Origin: Mesostigma viride
Lineage: Eukaryota > Streptophyta > Mesostigmatophyceae > Mesostigmatales > Mesostigmataceae
NCBI GenBank assembly: GCA_009746045.1
Contig: RPFO01000418.1
Coordinates: forward strand, 675,373 to 739,372
Reading direction: 5' to 3'
Length of the DNA: 64,000 nt
Positions 50,001-59,047 of the stretch are shown here, piece by piece. Positions within the stretch are counted from its first letter, which is position 1; each line of letters starts with the position of its first letter. A program made the translations under genes and the position numbers. Below the pieces are notes generated by a model, which ran no database searches, had not been told where the DNA came from, and saw nothing but the letters and a program-made list of their open reading frames with translations.

Positions 50001-50525
50001 CACCAACAGTTGCATGCCCCTGATGTGTTGGATATCACACTGCAGATCACCAATGCTCTGAGGTAGAGCTTTGGCATGTGATTTCCTGGGCTTGTTGGAG
50101 GACAACTGGCACTTACACCGTGAGGCAGCTTGCTGACACGCCTTAAGAAGGGGTGCCCTGCCCATACGGAAGGCAAAGTTGTTTGACAGAGAAGTGGCAT
50201 GCCCAAACATGTTGTGGATTCGGGCACCCAACTCCTGGTACACAGAGGAAGCAGTCCCTGGCACAGTCAGGACTGTGCTGTCAGGTTGTCCAGCATCACC
50301 ATGCTGACTTCCATCCTGTTCTGACTCAGAGCCTGAGTCACCCTGCTCATGCCCAACACCTGGACCGCCAGCAGGGACCACATGCATACCACCAGAGGCC
50401 TTCACACCCCTCTGTGGTTGTACATTGGTTTCTCTCAAAATGAGAGGTCCACCCTCGTGCCCAGCACGAGGATGCATGGGGTCAGACATTCTTACAGCTG
50501 CATCAGCTGTCAAGGACGTCTTCAT
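47042..50525 (-). pseudogene. Copia-like pol: integrase, protease, RT, RNase H; two frameshifts
   Basis: Frame 1 (50525-48084): His/Cys zinc region (HNMFGHAT...CKCQ), integrase core with Asp in LQCDIQHI, Asp in RIQVDMQF and Glu in GQQGAIERAI, then an SH3-like end (KRGSWSPGVV), then an aspartic-protease-like DTNSQVSIIG...LLGQNFL, then RT (VDFKRAFLEG). Frame 2 (to 47698): LRSSPIIWRETL and ASLHGDDLHL, the RT catalytic site. Frame 3 (to 47042): GISRPDLMV and RNase H (LYVDSSMD, SSDVAECRAI, PADALTKL). Order INT before PR differs from the usual copia PR-INT. Both frame changes equal loss of one base. Confidence 0.82.
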
Positions 50526-50665
50526 AGGAACCTGTACCTCTCCAGGTGACCTGGGGCCACCCTGAACCTGGAGATCACCCTCTTGTTGCCCAGATATAAA
50601 ATCTGCATTGGAGCACCTGGCCTCCCCCTGGGTGAATTAAGGTGTGTAGGGGTTGCCTCAGACAG

Positions 50666-51781
50666 TCACTGCTCCTTGTTGTCTTCTTGCTGACTGCCCT
50701 TTGAAGGCTGGCCCTGGGACTTGTTGTTGTTCTTCTTGTTGTTGTTGTTGTTATTCTTGTTGCTGCCCTGGCCCTGGGACTTCTTGAAGCTGGGACACTC
50801 CTTCTTGATATGCCCCCACCCCTTGCACAGGTAGCATTGTATCTTTGACTTGCCCTGGCCTCCTCCCCCGTTGTCAGGCGCGTTGCCCTGCTTGGGCTTA
50901 CCACCCACTCGCCTGAACACCGACTTGGAGTGTGACCTCCTGTCAGAGTCGGGTGAATGATCGCCCTTGCGCTTGTTATGGTTGCCCCCTCGTCCTCCCT
51001 GGCTTCTGTCAGCCTCAGACGTCTTGGAGCCCCCCTGGGTACGCCCACCTGCGTGGGTAGCCTTCACTGCTGGCACTCCTCCCTCAAACAGCTCCTCTGC
51101 CTCGAGTGCTTGTTTGATTATGACCTTGTAGGCCTTGAGAGTTGAGTGTGGGGCACACATGACCTTTAAGGAGCCACGTGTAGCCTTATCCAGCCCAGAG
51201 ACCTTCAACCAGTTGGTCAGGGCTATGTTATCTGCCACATTGAAACCGTGGGCCCTGCCTTCCTCAACCATTTTGCAATAGCTAAGGAAATTCTGGATGA
51301 GATCCCCCTTGACCTCCCACCCTTGATACTTGTCTTGCCAATGGATGCCGACCTTCTTTCGCTGGTCTTCAAGCAACTCCTTCAGCTCAGCTACATACAC
51401 TGCCCAGGCCTTGTTGGCCTTCTTACATTCCCTGGTTAGGTCCTTGATCTGATCAGTGCACTTGCCAAACGTGCTGCTGCCTATCCAGATCTGATAGTAG
51501 TTGGTACCCCCGTACAAACTAGGAAACCCTTCCAGCCCTTCTACAAACTCTTCAGCCTGCTTAGGCTTAGAGTCAGATGTCACAGGTTGCAGCTGATTTA
51601 CAATTAATAATCCCTGAGTGGTAAGGTCATATCCAGAAACAGCATGTGTAGTATTATTATTCAAAGGGATATTAGTAATCTCTCCGGTGACCCCCACGTC
51701 ATCTACGTGAGCGGTCCCGCTACCAGCACCCCCATTATTATTCCCACTGGCTAGGCCCTTGCTACGGCGTCCCTCAGCCAT
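50666..51781 (-). CDS. Copia-like gag with zinc knuckle
   Basis: 371 residues from ATG 51781 (open to a TTG at 51853). A helical capsid-like domain (WIGSSTFGKCTDQIK to ALEAEELFEGG) is followed by Gly/Lys/Asp-rich sequence and a CCHC knuckle C-Y-L-C-x4-H-x4-C near residue 323, then Asn/Lys/Gln-rich repeats. This is the nucleocapsid precursor. pol follows in the -1 frame after about 140 bases. Confidence 0.8.
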   Translation of the reverse strand: MAEGRRSKGLASGNNNGGAGSGTAHVDDVGVTGEITNIPLNNNTTHAVSGYDLTTQGLLIVNQLQPVTSDSKPKQAEEFVEGLEGFPSLYGGTNYYQIWIGSSTFGKCTDQIKDLTRECKKANKAWAVYVAELKELLEDQRKKVGIHWQDKYQGWEVKGDLIQNFLSYCKMVEEGRAHGFNVADNIALTNWLKVSGLDKATRGSLKVMCAPHSTLKAYKVIIKQALEAEELFEGGVPAVKATHAGGRTQGGSKTSEADRSQGGRGGNHNKRKGDHSPDSDRRSHSKSVFRRVGGKPKQGNAPDNGGGGQGKSKIQCYLCKGWGHIKKECPSFKKSQGQGSNKNNNNNNKKNNNKSQGQPSKGSQQEDNKEQ

Positions 51782-51903
51782 GGTAAACCACACTAGCTGT
51801 GTACAGCCCTGAGCTAAGCAGCTGGAAAACAAAAGACAGGTAGATATGTACAATCTGTCAAAAAGCCGCCTGCCCCGGTGCCGACCGCGCCACCAAGCCG
51901 AAT

Positions 51904-52689
51904 TCAGTCGAGACCACGAAAATCGCAGTAGTCGTAGTCGTAAATTGGATCGTTGGCGACAGGCGCAGGCGCGTCCTGGCCTTGCCCAACCTCAATCGTC
52001 ACCGGTGTTTCGATGACGATGGGGTCCAACCGACGTCCCGTCACCGGATCAATGCGGCGACGACGGCGGCGGGTGACGATGCGGAGCGGGTTGGTAAGAA
52101 TCGTTAGAAAATCCCACCCGTCCGGCGCCCACTCTCGCAATGCAGACAAGAACGCGACAAGATTGAGCAGCAATTGCCGCTCACGCGTCCGGAAGCCTCG
52201 CGACAGCAACTGCAGAATCGCAAGGTCTTGAAACAGGTTGGTCGTAATCGTCGGAATGACGCCCGAACGAACCGACAGCCAGTTAGCGAGATTGCGCTGG
52301 TAACCTGTAAGCGATGAAACCGCGTTGTCGATCTCCTCAGAGACCTCGGCAACCGCGCTGGGCGCTTGCAACCCCGCCCGGGTATGGACCTCGAAGTCCG
52401 CGAGCAAAGCGCGAATGGAATCAAGGTAATCGCGAAACCCCGAAACAATCGAAGGTTGCGGAGGCGGGGGCGGCAGTCGTAGGTTTTGCAGCAGTTCTTG
52501 CTGCTGAGCGCGTAGCTCCGCACTGGACGCTACCGCCTGGTCAACAACACGCTGCCACGCCGGATTAAGAACCGGACGATCTTCACGAACAGGAGTCGTT
52601 GAAGGACCAGCCGGAGATTCGGCGATGTCCGCTGGACTGCCCAAAATTTCAGAATCCCTCGGAATGCGGAACTCCATTGAGTCCGGCAT
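51904..52689 (-). CDS. Additional ORF between 5' LTR and gag
   Basis: 261 residues from ATG 52689 (the open frame extends through the LTR to 52788 in a fortuitous reading). Pro-rich stretch (LRLPPPPPQPS), helical middle (NLFQDLAILQLLSRGF), then RRRRRR and an acidic C-terminus. No homology to Gag is recognised. It lies in the leader, where copia-like elements normally have only a short primer-binding region. Base composition is CG-rich like viral genes, unlike the adjacent gag. Could be an accessory protein of the element or a captured gene. Confidence 0.55.
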   Translation of the reverse strand: MPDSMEFRIPRDSEILGSPADIAESPAGPSTTPVREDRPVLNPAWQRVVDQAVASSAELRAQQQELLQNLRLPPPPPQPSIVSGFRDYLDSIRALLADFEVHTRAGLQAPSAVAEVSEEIDNAVSSLTGYQRNLANWLSVRSGVIPTITTNLFQDLAILQLLSRGFRTRERQLLLNLVAFLSALREWAPDGWDFLTILTNPLRIVTRRRRRRIDPVTGRRLDPIVIETPVTIEVGQGQDAPAPVANDPIYDYDYCDFRGLD

Positions 52690-52716
52690 TTTTCTTGGTA
52701 CGAAGATTGTAATACG

Positions 52717-53332
52717 AGTTGAGTGAGAGTTTACCACCGAGGGAATCCATGGCTCTTGCAGGAAAGTTGCCTTTATTATAATAAGCAAACACAGACGTAA
52801 GTCACGTCAAGTCCGAGACTGCACGTAGCACAGACGACAGGGTCGTTGTGCCAAGAGAGCGTGCACGCAAGAGCTAGCGTCCCGGTGCGACCAAGTCACA
52901 CATATAGCTTGCTAGGGACGCGTCCAAGTATTCAGCTGTACTGTCACAGCTGAACTGTCAATCAATTGATTACACGGACTCTGGCACGCCTTTGGCGCGC
53001 AGATCTATCAATTGTCCATACGGCTAGTCCTGTGGACCTATCCGTACATTACTCAGCACCAATTGTCTCATAGGTCCTGGCGCGCTACAGCACGCCTACC
53101 TATCAATTGACTATCAAGTCCTGTACAAGTCCTGTCAACGTCCTGCGGACTATCAAAGTGACACTTGTACATCCTGTGTCCGTACGCGCCCACAGTGGCG
53201 CGCCGGGTACTGTCGGCACAGCCTAGGAAACGTCATAACTTTTACGTCCCGTATCCAAATGAGGCGTTTAAGGTGCCGTTGGAAAGAGCGTAACAATCTC
53301 TATCCACCTAACGTAAATCCTTTACGTTAACT
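52717..53332. repeat. LTR, 5' copy (616 bp)
   Basis: Identical by eye to 45477-46092. Its outer end supplies the stop codon (TAA at 53327-53329) that truncates the upstream half of the split viral gene. Confidence 0.88.
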
Positions 53333-53337
53333 GTAAT
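53333..53337. repeat. 5-bp target site duplication (right)
   Basis: gtaat, partner of 45472-45476. Confidence 0.8.
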
Positions 53338-53806
53338 TATCTCTAGCCCCTTGGCTTTCATAAACCTCTTGCATTCCAAACTTTCTATCGGGTTGTATCT
53401 TTCCAACGAGATCCGTAACCTCCTGGACTGTCTTCGAGTTCCATGGCTCTGGTCCGGGGACTTTTGTCGGAATGGAGTCGAACTTTACGGGCACGCCCGT
53501 CATATTTCTAAATTCGTTATAGGGTTGATAATAAGACTTCGGCTCTACGTGCATTTGAATTTTAGACGAATTTCGACCATAACCAAGACTAGCTCTCATG
53601 GTTGGACCGGTTACATAGTCCGGCTGTTGCGGACCGTAACCTCCTCTAGCGGTATACATCGGGATGGGCTCAACCCCCGAAGTGGAGGATACCAAGTCCG
53701 GCCTCGTAGCTTGTAGTTCTGTAATCGAGTCAGGTCGATGAGAAACTAACGGCTTTGGTCGCATAAGAAAACCCGTCAACGCTACGATGGAAAGCGAAGC
53801 GAGCAT
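53333..53806 (-). pseudogene. Viral virion-type gene, 5' half (split by LTR element)
   Basis: 158 viral codons from ATG 53806. A hydrophobic N-terminus (LASLSIVALTGFLM) acts as a likely membrane anchor, followed by a Pro/Tyr/Gly-rich segment. After the duplication the frame reads one LTR Ser codon and a stop. The continuation is at 44602-45471 in the same frame. Several small giant-virus virion membrane proteins have this kind of N-terminal anchor; the family is not recognised. Confidence 0.75.
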
Positions 53807-53841
53807 TTATTATTGAATGATATTTTTAACAAACGATATAT

Positions 53842-54180
53842 TTACATCGAAACTTTGCACGGCTCAGGACGCAAAAGACTTGTGATGATTGGGAATTCTA
53901 GGTACCTGTCCGAGCGTTTCATGCTTTCCCAAAACATGTGTTGGTAAGGGGCCGTGGCTCTCTCGTCCATGGTTATCGCCTTATTAAAGTTGGCTGTGTG
54001 AACGCCACCCTTAAGTCGCATGCACTCTAGAGATGGGTCGAGACGCCCCCCAAGCGTCAAAAACGATTGCACGTGGTCGTTCGTAATAGGAAATCCGACA
54101 TTGTTGTCAAGGACCTTATCCAGCGTCTTGCCGCACTGTTCCTTGACCCCGTTTTCGGTGATGATGATAGCGAATGACAT
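53842..54180 (-). CDS. Hypothetical protein
   Basis: 112 residues from ATG 54180; small globular protein with no motif recognised. Intact frame, same orientation as its neighbours. Confidence 0.55.
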   Translation of the reverse strand: MSFAIIITENGVKEQCGKTLDKVLDNNVGFPITNDHVQSFLTLGGRLDPSLECMRLKGGVHTANFNKAITMDERATAPYQHMFWESMKRSDRYLEFPIITSLLRPEPCKVSM

Positions 54181-54193
54181 GTTTATCTAATGT

Positions 54194-54408
54194 TTAGAAT
54201 AAATGCTTCCCGATCACGATTTGCTCTTCTCCTCTTTCTTCGAGGTCTAGTCGTACAGGTTCCGGGATTGGAATCGTTTTTCGATCCATGGTAAAGTACT
54301 CGGGACAGGGTTCTTCTTTGGGGGGTCTTTATGATTCCATCTGGTCCATTCGATAAAACTGATGCCCAAGACGATCATCAACAAACTAACAAACGGGAAT
54401 GACGACAT
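54194..54408 (-). CDS. Small single-TM protein, frameshifted
   Basis: From ATG 54408: a hydrophobic segment (FVSLLMIVLGISFIEW), then after residue 29 the better reading moves to another frame (TMDRKTIPIPEPVRLDLEER) and stops at 54194. The switch coincides with a G6/C6 run at 54320-54325; one lost base explains it. Intact length about 71 residues. Confidence 0.5.
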
Positions 54409-54424
54409 AGCGTTCTATATACCG

Positions 54425-54940
54425 CTAGAAATATTCCCCGCCGATTCTGTTCATGATCTCGACTCTTGCGGCCGCGCGAAGAAGAGGTGGAACATTGTTC
54501 ATTACGTAGTTCTCGACGCCTTTAGAAGTTTTAGGCAAAGGGGGGCCGGAGGCAAGAACGTCGTTTAAAGAATCTCGCTCCTCCCTGCGTATCGCCTCCG
54601 GAAGCTCTCGAAGAACTGCACACATTTTTGAATTTTTGATTCCGTCTGATCGAAGATGAAACCAAGCATTGTGCCACGCGGCGTCTCTTGAGAGAACAAA
54701 TATCTCGTCGTTTTCCGCGTCGATTTCTTTTCTGGCGACTCTTTTACCTAGCTCGTAATGAAACAAAGTGTCCGCGGCCTCTTTGATCATGGAGTCGGAC
54801 CGCATGAGTTCGCAACCCAGAGGCACAGGGCCTTCATACGCTTTGCCGCAAAACCCGATTACAGAGCAGCGTGACGTGTCTATGCAGCACGCGTCTTTGG
54901 CGCATTGGTCCAGGTCCACGAAAACCCAAGTTCGAGGCAT
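54425..54940 (-). CDS. Hypothetical protein, possibly PIN/NYN-like
   Basis: 171 residues from ATG 54940. The N-terminus (TWVFVDLDQC) and a later segment (IFVLSRDAAWHNAWFHL) resemble the strand-plus-aspartate pattern of NYN/PIN-type nucleases, but the match is weak. I chose 54940 because the longer start at 55006 overlaps the upstream gene, and an AT-rich attatttatttt lies just before 54940. A nuclease role is only a suggestion. Confidence 0.5.
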   Translation of the reverse strand: MPRTWVFVDLDQCAKDACCIDTSRCSVIGFCGKAYEGPVPLGCELMRSDSMIKEAADTLFHYELGKRVARKEIDAENDEIFVLSRDAAWHNAWFHLRSDGIKNSKMCAVLRELPEAIRREERDSLNDVLASGPPLPKTSKGVENYVMNNVPPLLRAAARVEIMNRIGGEYF

Positions 54941-54986
54941 CGTCTTACACTCTCGATCAAAATAAATAATTCTCCGAAGCGAGCCC

Positions 54987-55394
54987 TTAGTAACTAAGGT
55001 CTCCATTTGTGTACAATTCCCAGATTTTGTTCTTATTTTCTACCGTCGGCGGGAGTCCTTTCTTCTTAAGTTGCTCGTTTGTCCATTCAGCCGCGCGTAT
55101 AAGGACATCTTTATAAGCCACGACAGGTTTGACGCCGGTTTTTTCATGAGATACCCCGTTTGGCTTCTTTGGGTCTTTGATCTCTCTAAACGACTCGGGA
55201 TTTAAATCCTTGTACAATTTTTTGGTCATGCCAACCCAATTTTTTACTTTAGGGTGAGAGTCCTTACCCAATTTCGATCGATCCAAGCGGACATATTCCC
55301 CTGTTCTAACGTTTTGAACAATGTCGTCCGCCCGGAGACCGTCAGACGTCATCTCGGCCTGAGTCGCCCCTCTTAACCTGCGCCATGCTTCCAT
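54987..55394 (-). CDS. Small basic hypothetical protein
   Basis: 135 residues from ATG 55394, rich in Lys and Glu, with no membrane segment or known motif. Intact. Probably a short nucleic-acid- or protein-binding factor; function unknown. Confidence 0.55.
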   Translation of the reverse strand: MEAWRRLRGATQAEMTSDGLRADDIVQNVRTGEYVRLDRSKLGKDSHPKVKNWVGMTKKLYKDLNPESFREIKDPKKPNGVSHEKTGVKPVVAYKDVLIRAAEWTNEQLKKKGLPPTVENKNKIWELYTNGDLSY

Positions 55395-55458
55395 ATTGTC
55401 TCGTCGCCATCTTAATATAACGACCCGAACACAATTTTTTTACTCCGTCGAACGAAGT

Positions 55459-58400
55459 TTATACTGTCAAAATGTTTGAATAAACCGATGGGACTCGGAC
55501 CAGCTCGTCCTTGTTTATCGGGACTGCCCGTTTTTCACGTGCTTTAGCGACGGGGTCTGACGCGTTCTTCACGATGGCTCGAACAATTTTTGCTCGCTCT
55601 TTGTAAGTTTCGAACCCTGGACGCCCAAAAACTTGGTCGCGAAATGTCTTCATGTTTTCAGCTTGCCTCTTTCTCTCGGCATCGCGCATTCGAATCATCT
55701 GTTTCCTCCTCTTTTCGCTTTCCTCCCATCGTTTGTTCGCCGCGTCTTCTTGCTCCTTTCTCGTCTCAGGAGTAGGTCTCACGCGGTTAACCGTCACCCA
55801 AACAGGGTCTGCAGAACCTTCCAATCTGACAGAAAGCCACGGATTATGTTGACTCGACCGAGGACCAGGCGCGCGTTCAATAGTCCCGTTGATCCACATA
55901 CGTTTGCCGAGGGGTAGAACAAGGACTTTTTCTCCTTGCACAAAAGCCGACGCTGGCCTTTGTTTACAACGGGTTACAACGTTTTGAGACTCGACTGGCT
56001 CCGTTCTCTTCTCTATCTCGATTCCTCGAGCTCCACTTTCTCCTTCCGTCGTGCGTATGCAAGAGCGCGTAACAGGGACGCGGAAGTCAAACCCTGTGCG
56101 ATACTCTTTTCCGGGATAATTGTCGACCACAGGGGTCGCTTCCGAGTAATTTCGGATCATCTCGGGTCTCGACGTAGAAGCCTTTCGAGTTCTTACTTCG
56201 GAAGGGTCCGCGTACTTTCCGTCCACGAATCTACCCATACAACCTCGGCGCGGTGCTATCAAAACATCAGTGGCTGTGTCTGGTGGCAACACGCGTAGAT
56301 CCGATGGCGGAATTGGAGCAGGCACCACGTTCTTCTGTACGCTGCGATACCCCGAACAAAGCATGTAGATTTTTACCGCGTGTGCGCGAATCAACGCGTG
56401 AAAAGCATTAATTATTATGTACGAAAGGTTGAGCCGAGTCCTTGGAACTTTCGGCGCTTCTCGTCGTATGAACGTTTTTGCCGTGTTGAAAGATAACTCG
56501 ATCGGGTTGTACTCTGGCGAATAGGGTGGAAGAAACAAGAGCGCGGGACGGCGATTCATATACGTCTTTCGAGTAGGCGGGTGTAGAACGCCGTCTCCCG
56601 CGCCTTTGGCACGCAAGAGCGTCGCAAACTCGCTCAACTCTCCCTCTGGAAACACGGCGTTTTCTTTAAGTAGATCATTTTTTTGGACTTCATCGTCTGT
56701 TGGTTTGCCATGAATAGATGCGCCGTCCATAACGATCGTTTTGCGATGCACGAAGCCGTCTGGAAGGGTCTGTAAAAACCACCGAAATAAGCTCTTCGAT
56801 ACTTTTAATGCAGGCGCTCCGGCGTTTTTGTCCGCGAGCTGGTTTTTTGACATCCTTATTGGCAGCGCTTTCGACCGTTGGAAAGACACGGCCTTTCGAA
56901 ACGCGCTCCAAGCTTCTTTATTGAAGTTCCATCCCGTGAAGCTACCATCCACTTGCGGAGGGTTGCCGTACAACTTCGGCGAGGAATCCAGCTCGGCCAA
57001 GTTTCCGTCCATCCATTTCGCGTCCCCTTTGCAATGGTGGACGATAAACCAAATGTGCGTCGCCACGTCCAGACCGTGCATTACGGTCTTCCTGTTTTGA
57101 GCGTCGTTCACTTTCCACACGATATTGAGAGCGTCATATATGGCCCGGGGTAGACTGTTTTCTTGGTCGATGTCTCTTTCTTTTCGGGACACGTATTCGC
57201 GGTCAAACATGTAGGAATCGTCCGCGTCCGACGAAAAGAAGGTGTCTAGCGCCTTGTAGTTATCGCTCGGTTTCGAATGATCGTACAAGTCTCGTAAAAT
57301 CTGGGCAAAAGACCGGTCTCCAAAAACGTTGACGAGCTTTTCGACCATAAAAAAAACTCCTCTTTGTATATTTTGGTCGTCGTCTCTCGTCCCGCTTTTG
57401 TCAGGGCACGGCAACATCGCGGCGACCGCGTCCTTGTTCGTCCTCGAAATCATACCCACCACTTTGATGGAGTCGTCTCCCAATCTCAATATGGGAGTTT
57501 CATCTTTTACGGTGACGCCAGGTGGGACGTGTATATCATCTCCGAGCGCTGCGATCGAGTCACCCATAGACTCTTCGCCAATACTATAATTGTGTCGCCG
57601 GATGTACTCGAGCCATACAAAATCATGAGCGGCTAAACGTATGACGAACTCGACCTGTTTTTCCGGATCTTTCAAGGTCGAGTCGTTGCTAATCATGCTT
57701 CCGATAGACTTATACGCGGATTGGTTGTTTTTCCCAGGTAAGAACGTCCAATACGTTCGAAACATCGAGTGTTCCCAAAAAGCTTTTTTGTCTAGCACAA
57801 CGTCGTCTTCTTTTCGCAACCAGAAATCGGATGGAACTGAATCTTTTTTTACTTTTGCTCCTCTCGCGTTAGTTTTATAAGCGATTTCGAACTTTGAGTA
57901 GTTACCTCTCACAATAAAAGCCTTAAAATCAAACTCAGTTTTCTGGAGAAAGAAACGAACCATGTGTTCTCGAATTCTGCTAAGGCGAATATCCGAAGAG
58001 TTTTGGACCGGGTCAAATATTCTACACCAAGATCCGACCACCGTGACAAGGCCCTCCCACCACAGTTGGGAGCGAAGTAAATCCACGGCGTTCATTTCAG
58101 CGGGCGACTTGGCGGGGAACTGGTTGCTGATGCGTACAGGCACGGGAGGAAATATGCGTAAAAAAAAAGCCACTCGAAGATTTCCTTTTTCGTCTTCAGG
58201 CCATCTCATTGCCGCAAAAACGGTCGTTTTTGAGGCTCGTTGTTCTTTTCTGCGCATGTTAGGTTTCTCTCCGGGCTTAGTCCATGCTCGCAATGGGGCC
58301 AGATTCATGTACGTGTGAAACTCGTCGATGAACACGCAGTCTTCCGCAAACAACAGAGATTGGACGTCGGTAAAATCTTTTTTAGCAGATGCGACTGCCT

Positions 58401-59025
58401 CGAGATCTTTCTCTTGGTAATCGTAATGAATTGTTTTGTACGACAATTTGTGATCCTCTCGGGCTCTTTTCACATGCTGTTCTGTAAATTGAAAGTCTTT
58501 TTCACCACTGAGCTTGTCTGCGAGTTCTCTCACCTTTTGAAACGCTAGTACGGTGCTTTCGGCATTTGGATTGACCCCGAGATCTTCCTTGGCCGCGGAA
58601 CGGTCATTAAGTATTCTGACGATGTCAAAAGCCGTGTATTGAGGAACGTGAGCGGTTTGAAGGTTTGCGAGGGCGTTTGAAAGAGACTCCCACGCCTCTT
58701 TCATTGTCTCCTCCATAAAGACATCTTTCGTGCGTGGCTTGCTTCGTGCATAGGGTTTTAGAAATGACCGGTCTGCGTCCTCTTTGATATTATAATCAAA
58801 AATTTGTTGTTCCGCATCAGCTAGCATCTTCCTAAAATACTTTCGAGCTGTCTTTGGATCAACCTGAAACACTTGCGCTAGTTTCTTAAAGTCTCTTCTT
58901 TTGTTTAGAGCAGCATACGCCATCGCCCTCCCTATTCGCTCTCGTAACTCGATTGGATGCGCTTTTCCGAGATGCTTCGTCTTTATCACGGGGTCGACGA
59001 GGCCTTTATTATCGTTGTCGAACAT
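55459..59025 (-). CDS. Very large DDE-transposase-like protein with SH3-like C-terminus
   Basis: 1188 residues from ATG 59025. An N-terminal helix-turn-helix (LAQVFQVDPKTARKYF, ~50-65) precedes a Tc1/mariner-IS630-type catalytic core: first Asp in VFIDEF (~233), second Asp in VMDGASIHG (~767), Glu in LPPYSPEYNPIEL (~843). The usual spacings are far shorter, so two insertions are present, the first over 500 residues. The C-terminal region (GEKVLVLPLGKRMWINGTIE...VNRVRP) resembles the SH3-like domain of retroviral integrases. I see no terminal inverted repeats near it. It may be a domesticated transposase or a mobile element without recognised ends. Confidence 0.7.
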   Translation of the reverse strand: MFDNDNKGLVDPVIKTKHLGKAHPIELRERIGRAMAYAALNKRRDFKKLAQVFQVDPKTARKYFRKMLADAEQQIFDYNIKEDADRSFLKPYARSKPRTKDVFMEETMKEAWESLSNALANLQTAHVPQYTAFDIVRILNDRSAAKEDLGVNPNAESTVLAFQKVRELADKLSGEKDFQFTEQHVKRAREDHKLSYKTIHYDYQEKDLEAVASAKKDFTDVQSLLFAEDCVFIDEFHTYMNLAPLRAWTKPGEKPNMRRKEQRASKTTVFAAMRWPEDEKGNLRVAFFLRIFPPVPVRISNQFPAKSPAEMNAVDLLRSQLWWEGLVTVVGSWCRIFDPVQNSSDIRLSRIREHMVRFFLQKTEFDFKAFIVRGNYSKFEIAYKTNARGAKVKKDSVPSDFWLRKEDDVVLDKKAFWEHSMFRTYWTFLPGKNNQSAYKSIGSMISNDSTLKDPEKQVEFVIRLAAHDFVWLEYIRRHNYSIGEESMGDSIAALGDDIHVPPGVTVKDETPILRLGDDSIKVVGMISRTNKDAVAAMLPCPDKSGTRDDDQNIQRGVFFMVEKLVNVFGDRSFAQILRDLYDHSKPSDNYKALDTFFSSDADDSYMFDREYVSRKERDIDQENSLPRAIYDALNIVWKVNDAQNRKTVMHGLDVATHIWFIVHHCKGDAKWMDGNLAELDSSPKLYGNPPQVDGSFTGWNFNKEAWSAFRKAVSFQRSKALPIRMSKNQLADKNAGAPALKVSKSLFRWFLQTLPDGFVHRKTIVMDGASIHGKPTDDEVQKNDLLKENAVFPEGELSEFATLLRAKGAGDGVLHPPTRKTYMNRRPALLFLPPYSPEYNPIELSFNTAKTFIRREAPKVPRTRLNLSYIIINAFHALIRAHAVKIYMLCSGYRSVQKNVVPAPIPPSDLRVLPPDTATDVLIAPRRGCMGRFVDGKYADPSEVRTRKASTSRPEMIRNYSEATPVVDNYPGKEYRTGFDFRVPVTRSCIRTTEGESGARGIEIEKRTEPVESQNVVTRCKQRPASAFVQGEKVLVLPLGKRMWINGTIERAPGPRSSQHNPWLSVRLEGSADPVWVTVNRVRPTPETRKEQEDAANKRWEESEKRRKQMIRMRDAERKRQAENMKTFRDQVFGRPGFETYKERAKIVRAIVKNASDPVAKAREKRAVPINKDELVRVPSVYSNILTV

Positions 59026-59047
59026 CACTTACATTTAAAAGAGGAAT

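Larger units (their letters stand above)
45477..53332 (-). mobile_element. Ty1/copia-like LTR retrotransposon, 7.86 kb
   Basis: It has 616 bp LTRs at each end with no mismatch seen, a 5 bp duplication gtaat outside both, a purine-rich tract (aaagaaaagaaggga, reverse strand) abutting the left LTR, and gag and pol in minus orientation. LTRs begin agtt and end aact in place of tg..ca. An additional ORF lies between the right (5') LTR and gag. pol has two single-base frameshifts. The element interrupts a viral gene. Identical LTRs imply recent insertion. The gag-pol part and the 46.1-47.0 kb region are poor in CG dinucleotides, while the LTRs and additional ORF are not. Confidence 0.88.

Noticed and set aside
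45477..53332. The 616 bp repeats as a tandem duplication of a viral intergenic region
   Set aside because: The 5 bp duplication gtaat outside both copies, the purine tract beside one copy and gag-pol between them fit LTRs much better.
55459..59028. Inverted terminal repeats around the DDE protein
   Set aside because: I compared the flanks at 55400-55458 and 59026-59060 and saw no matching inverted repeat.
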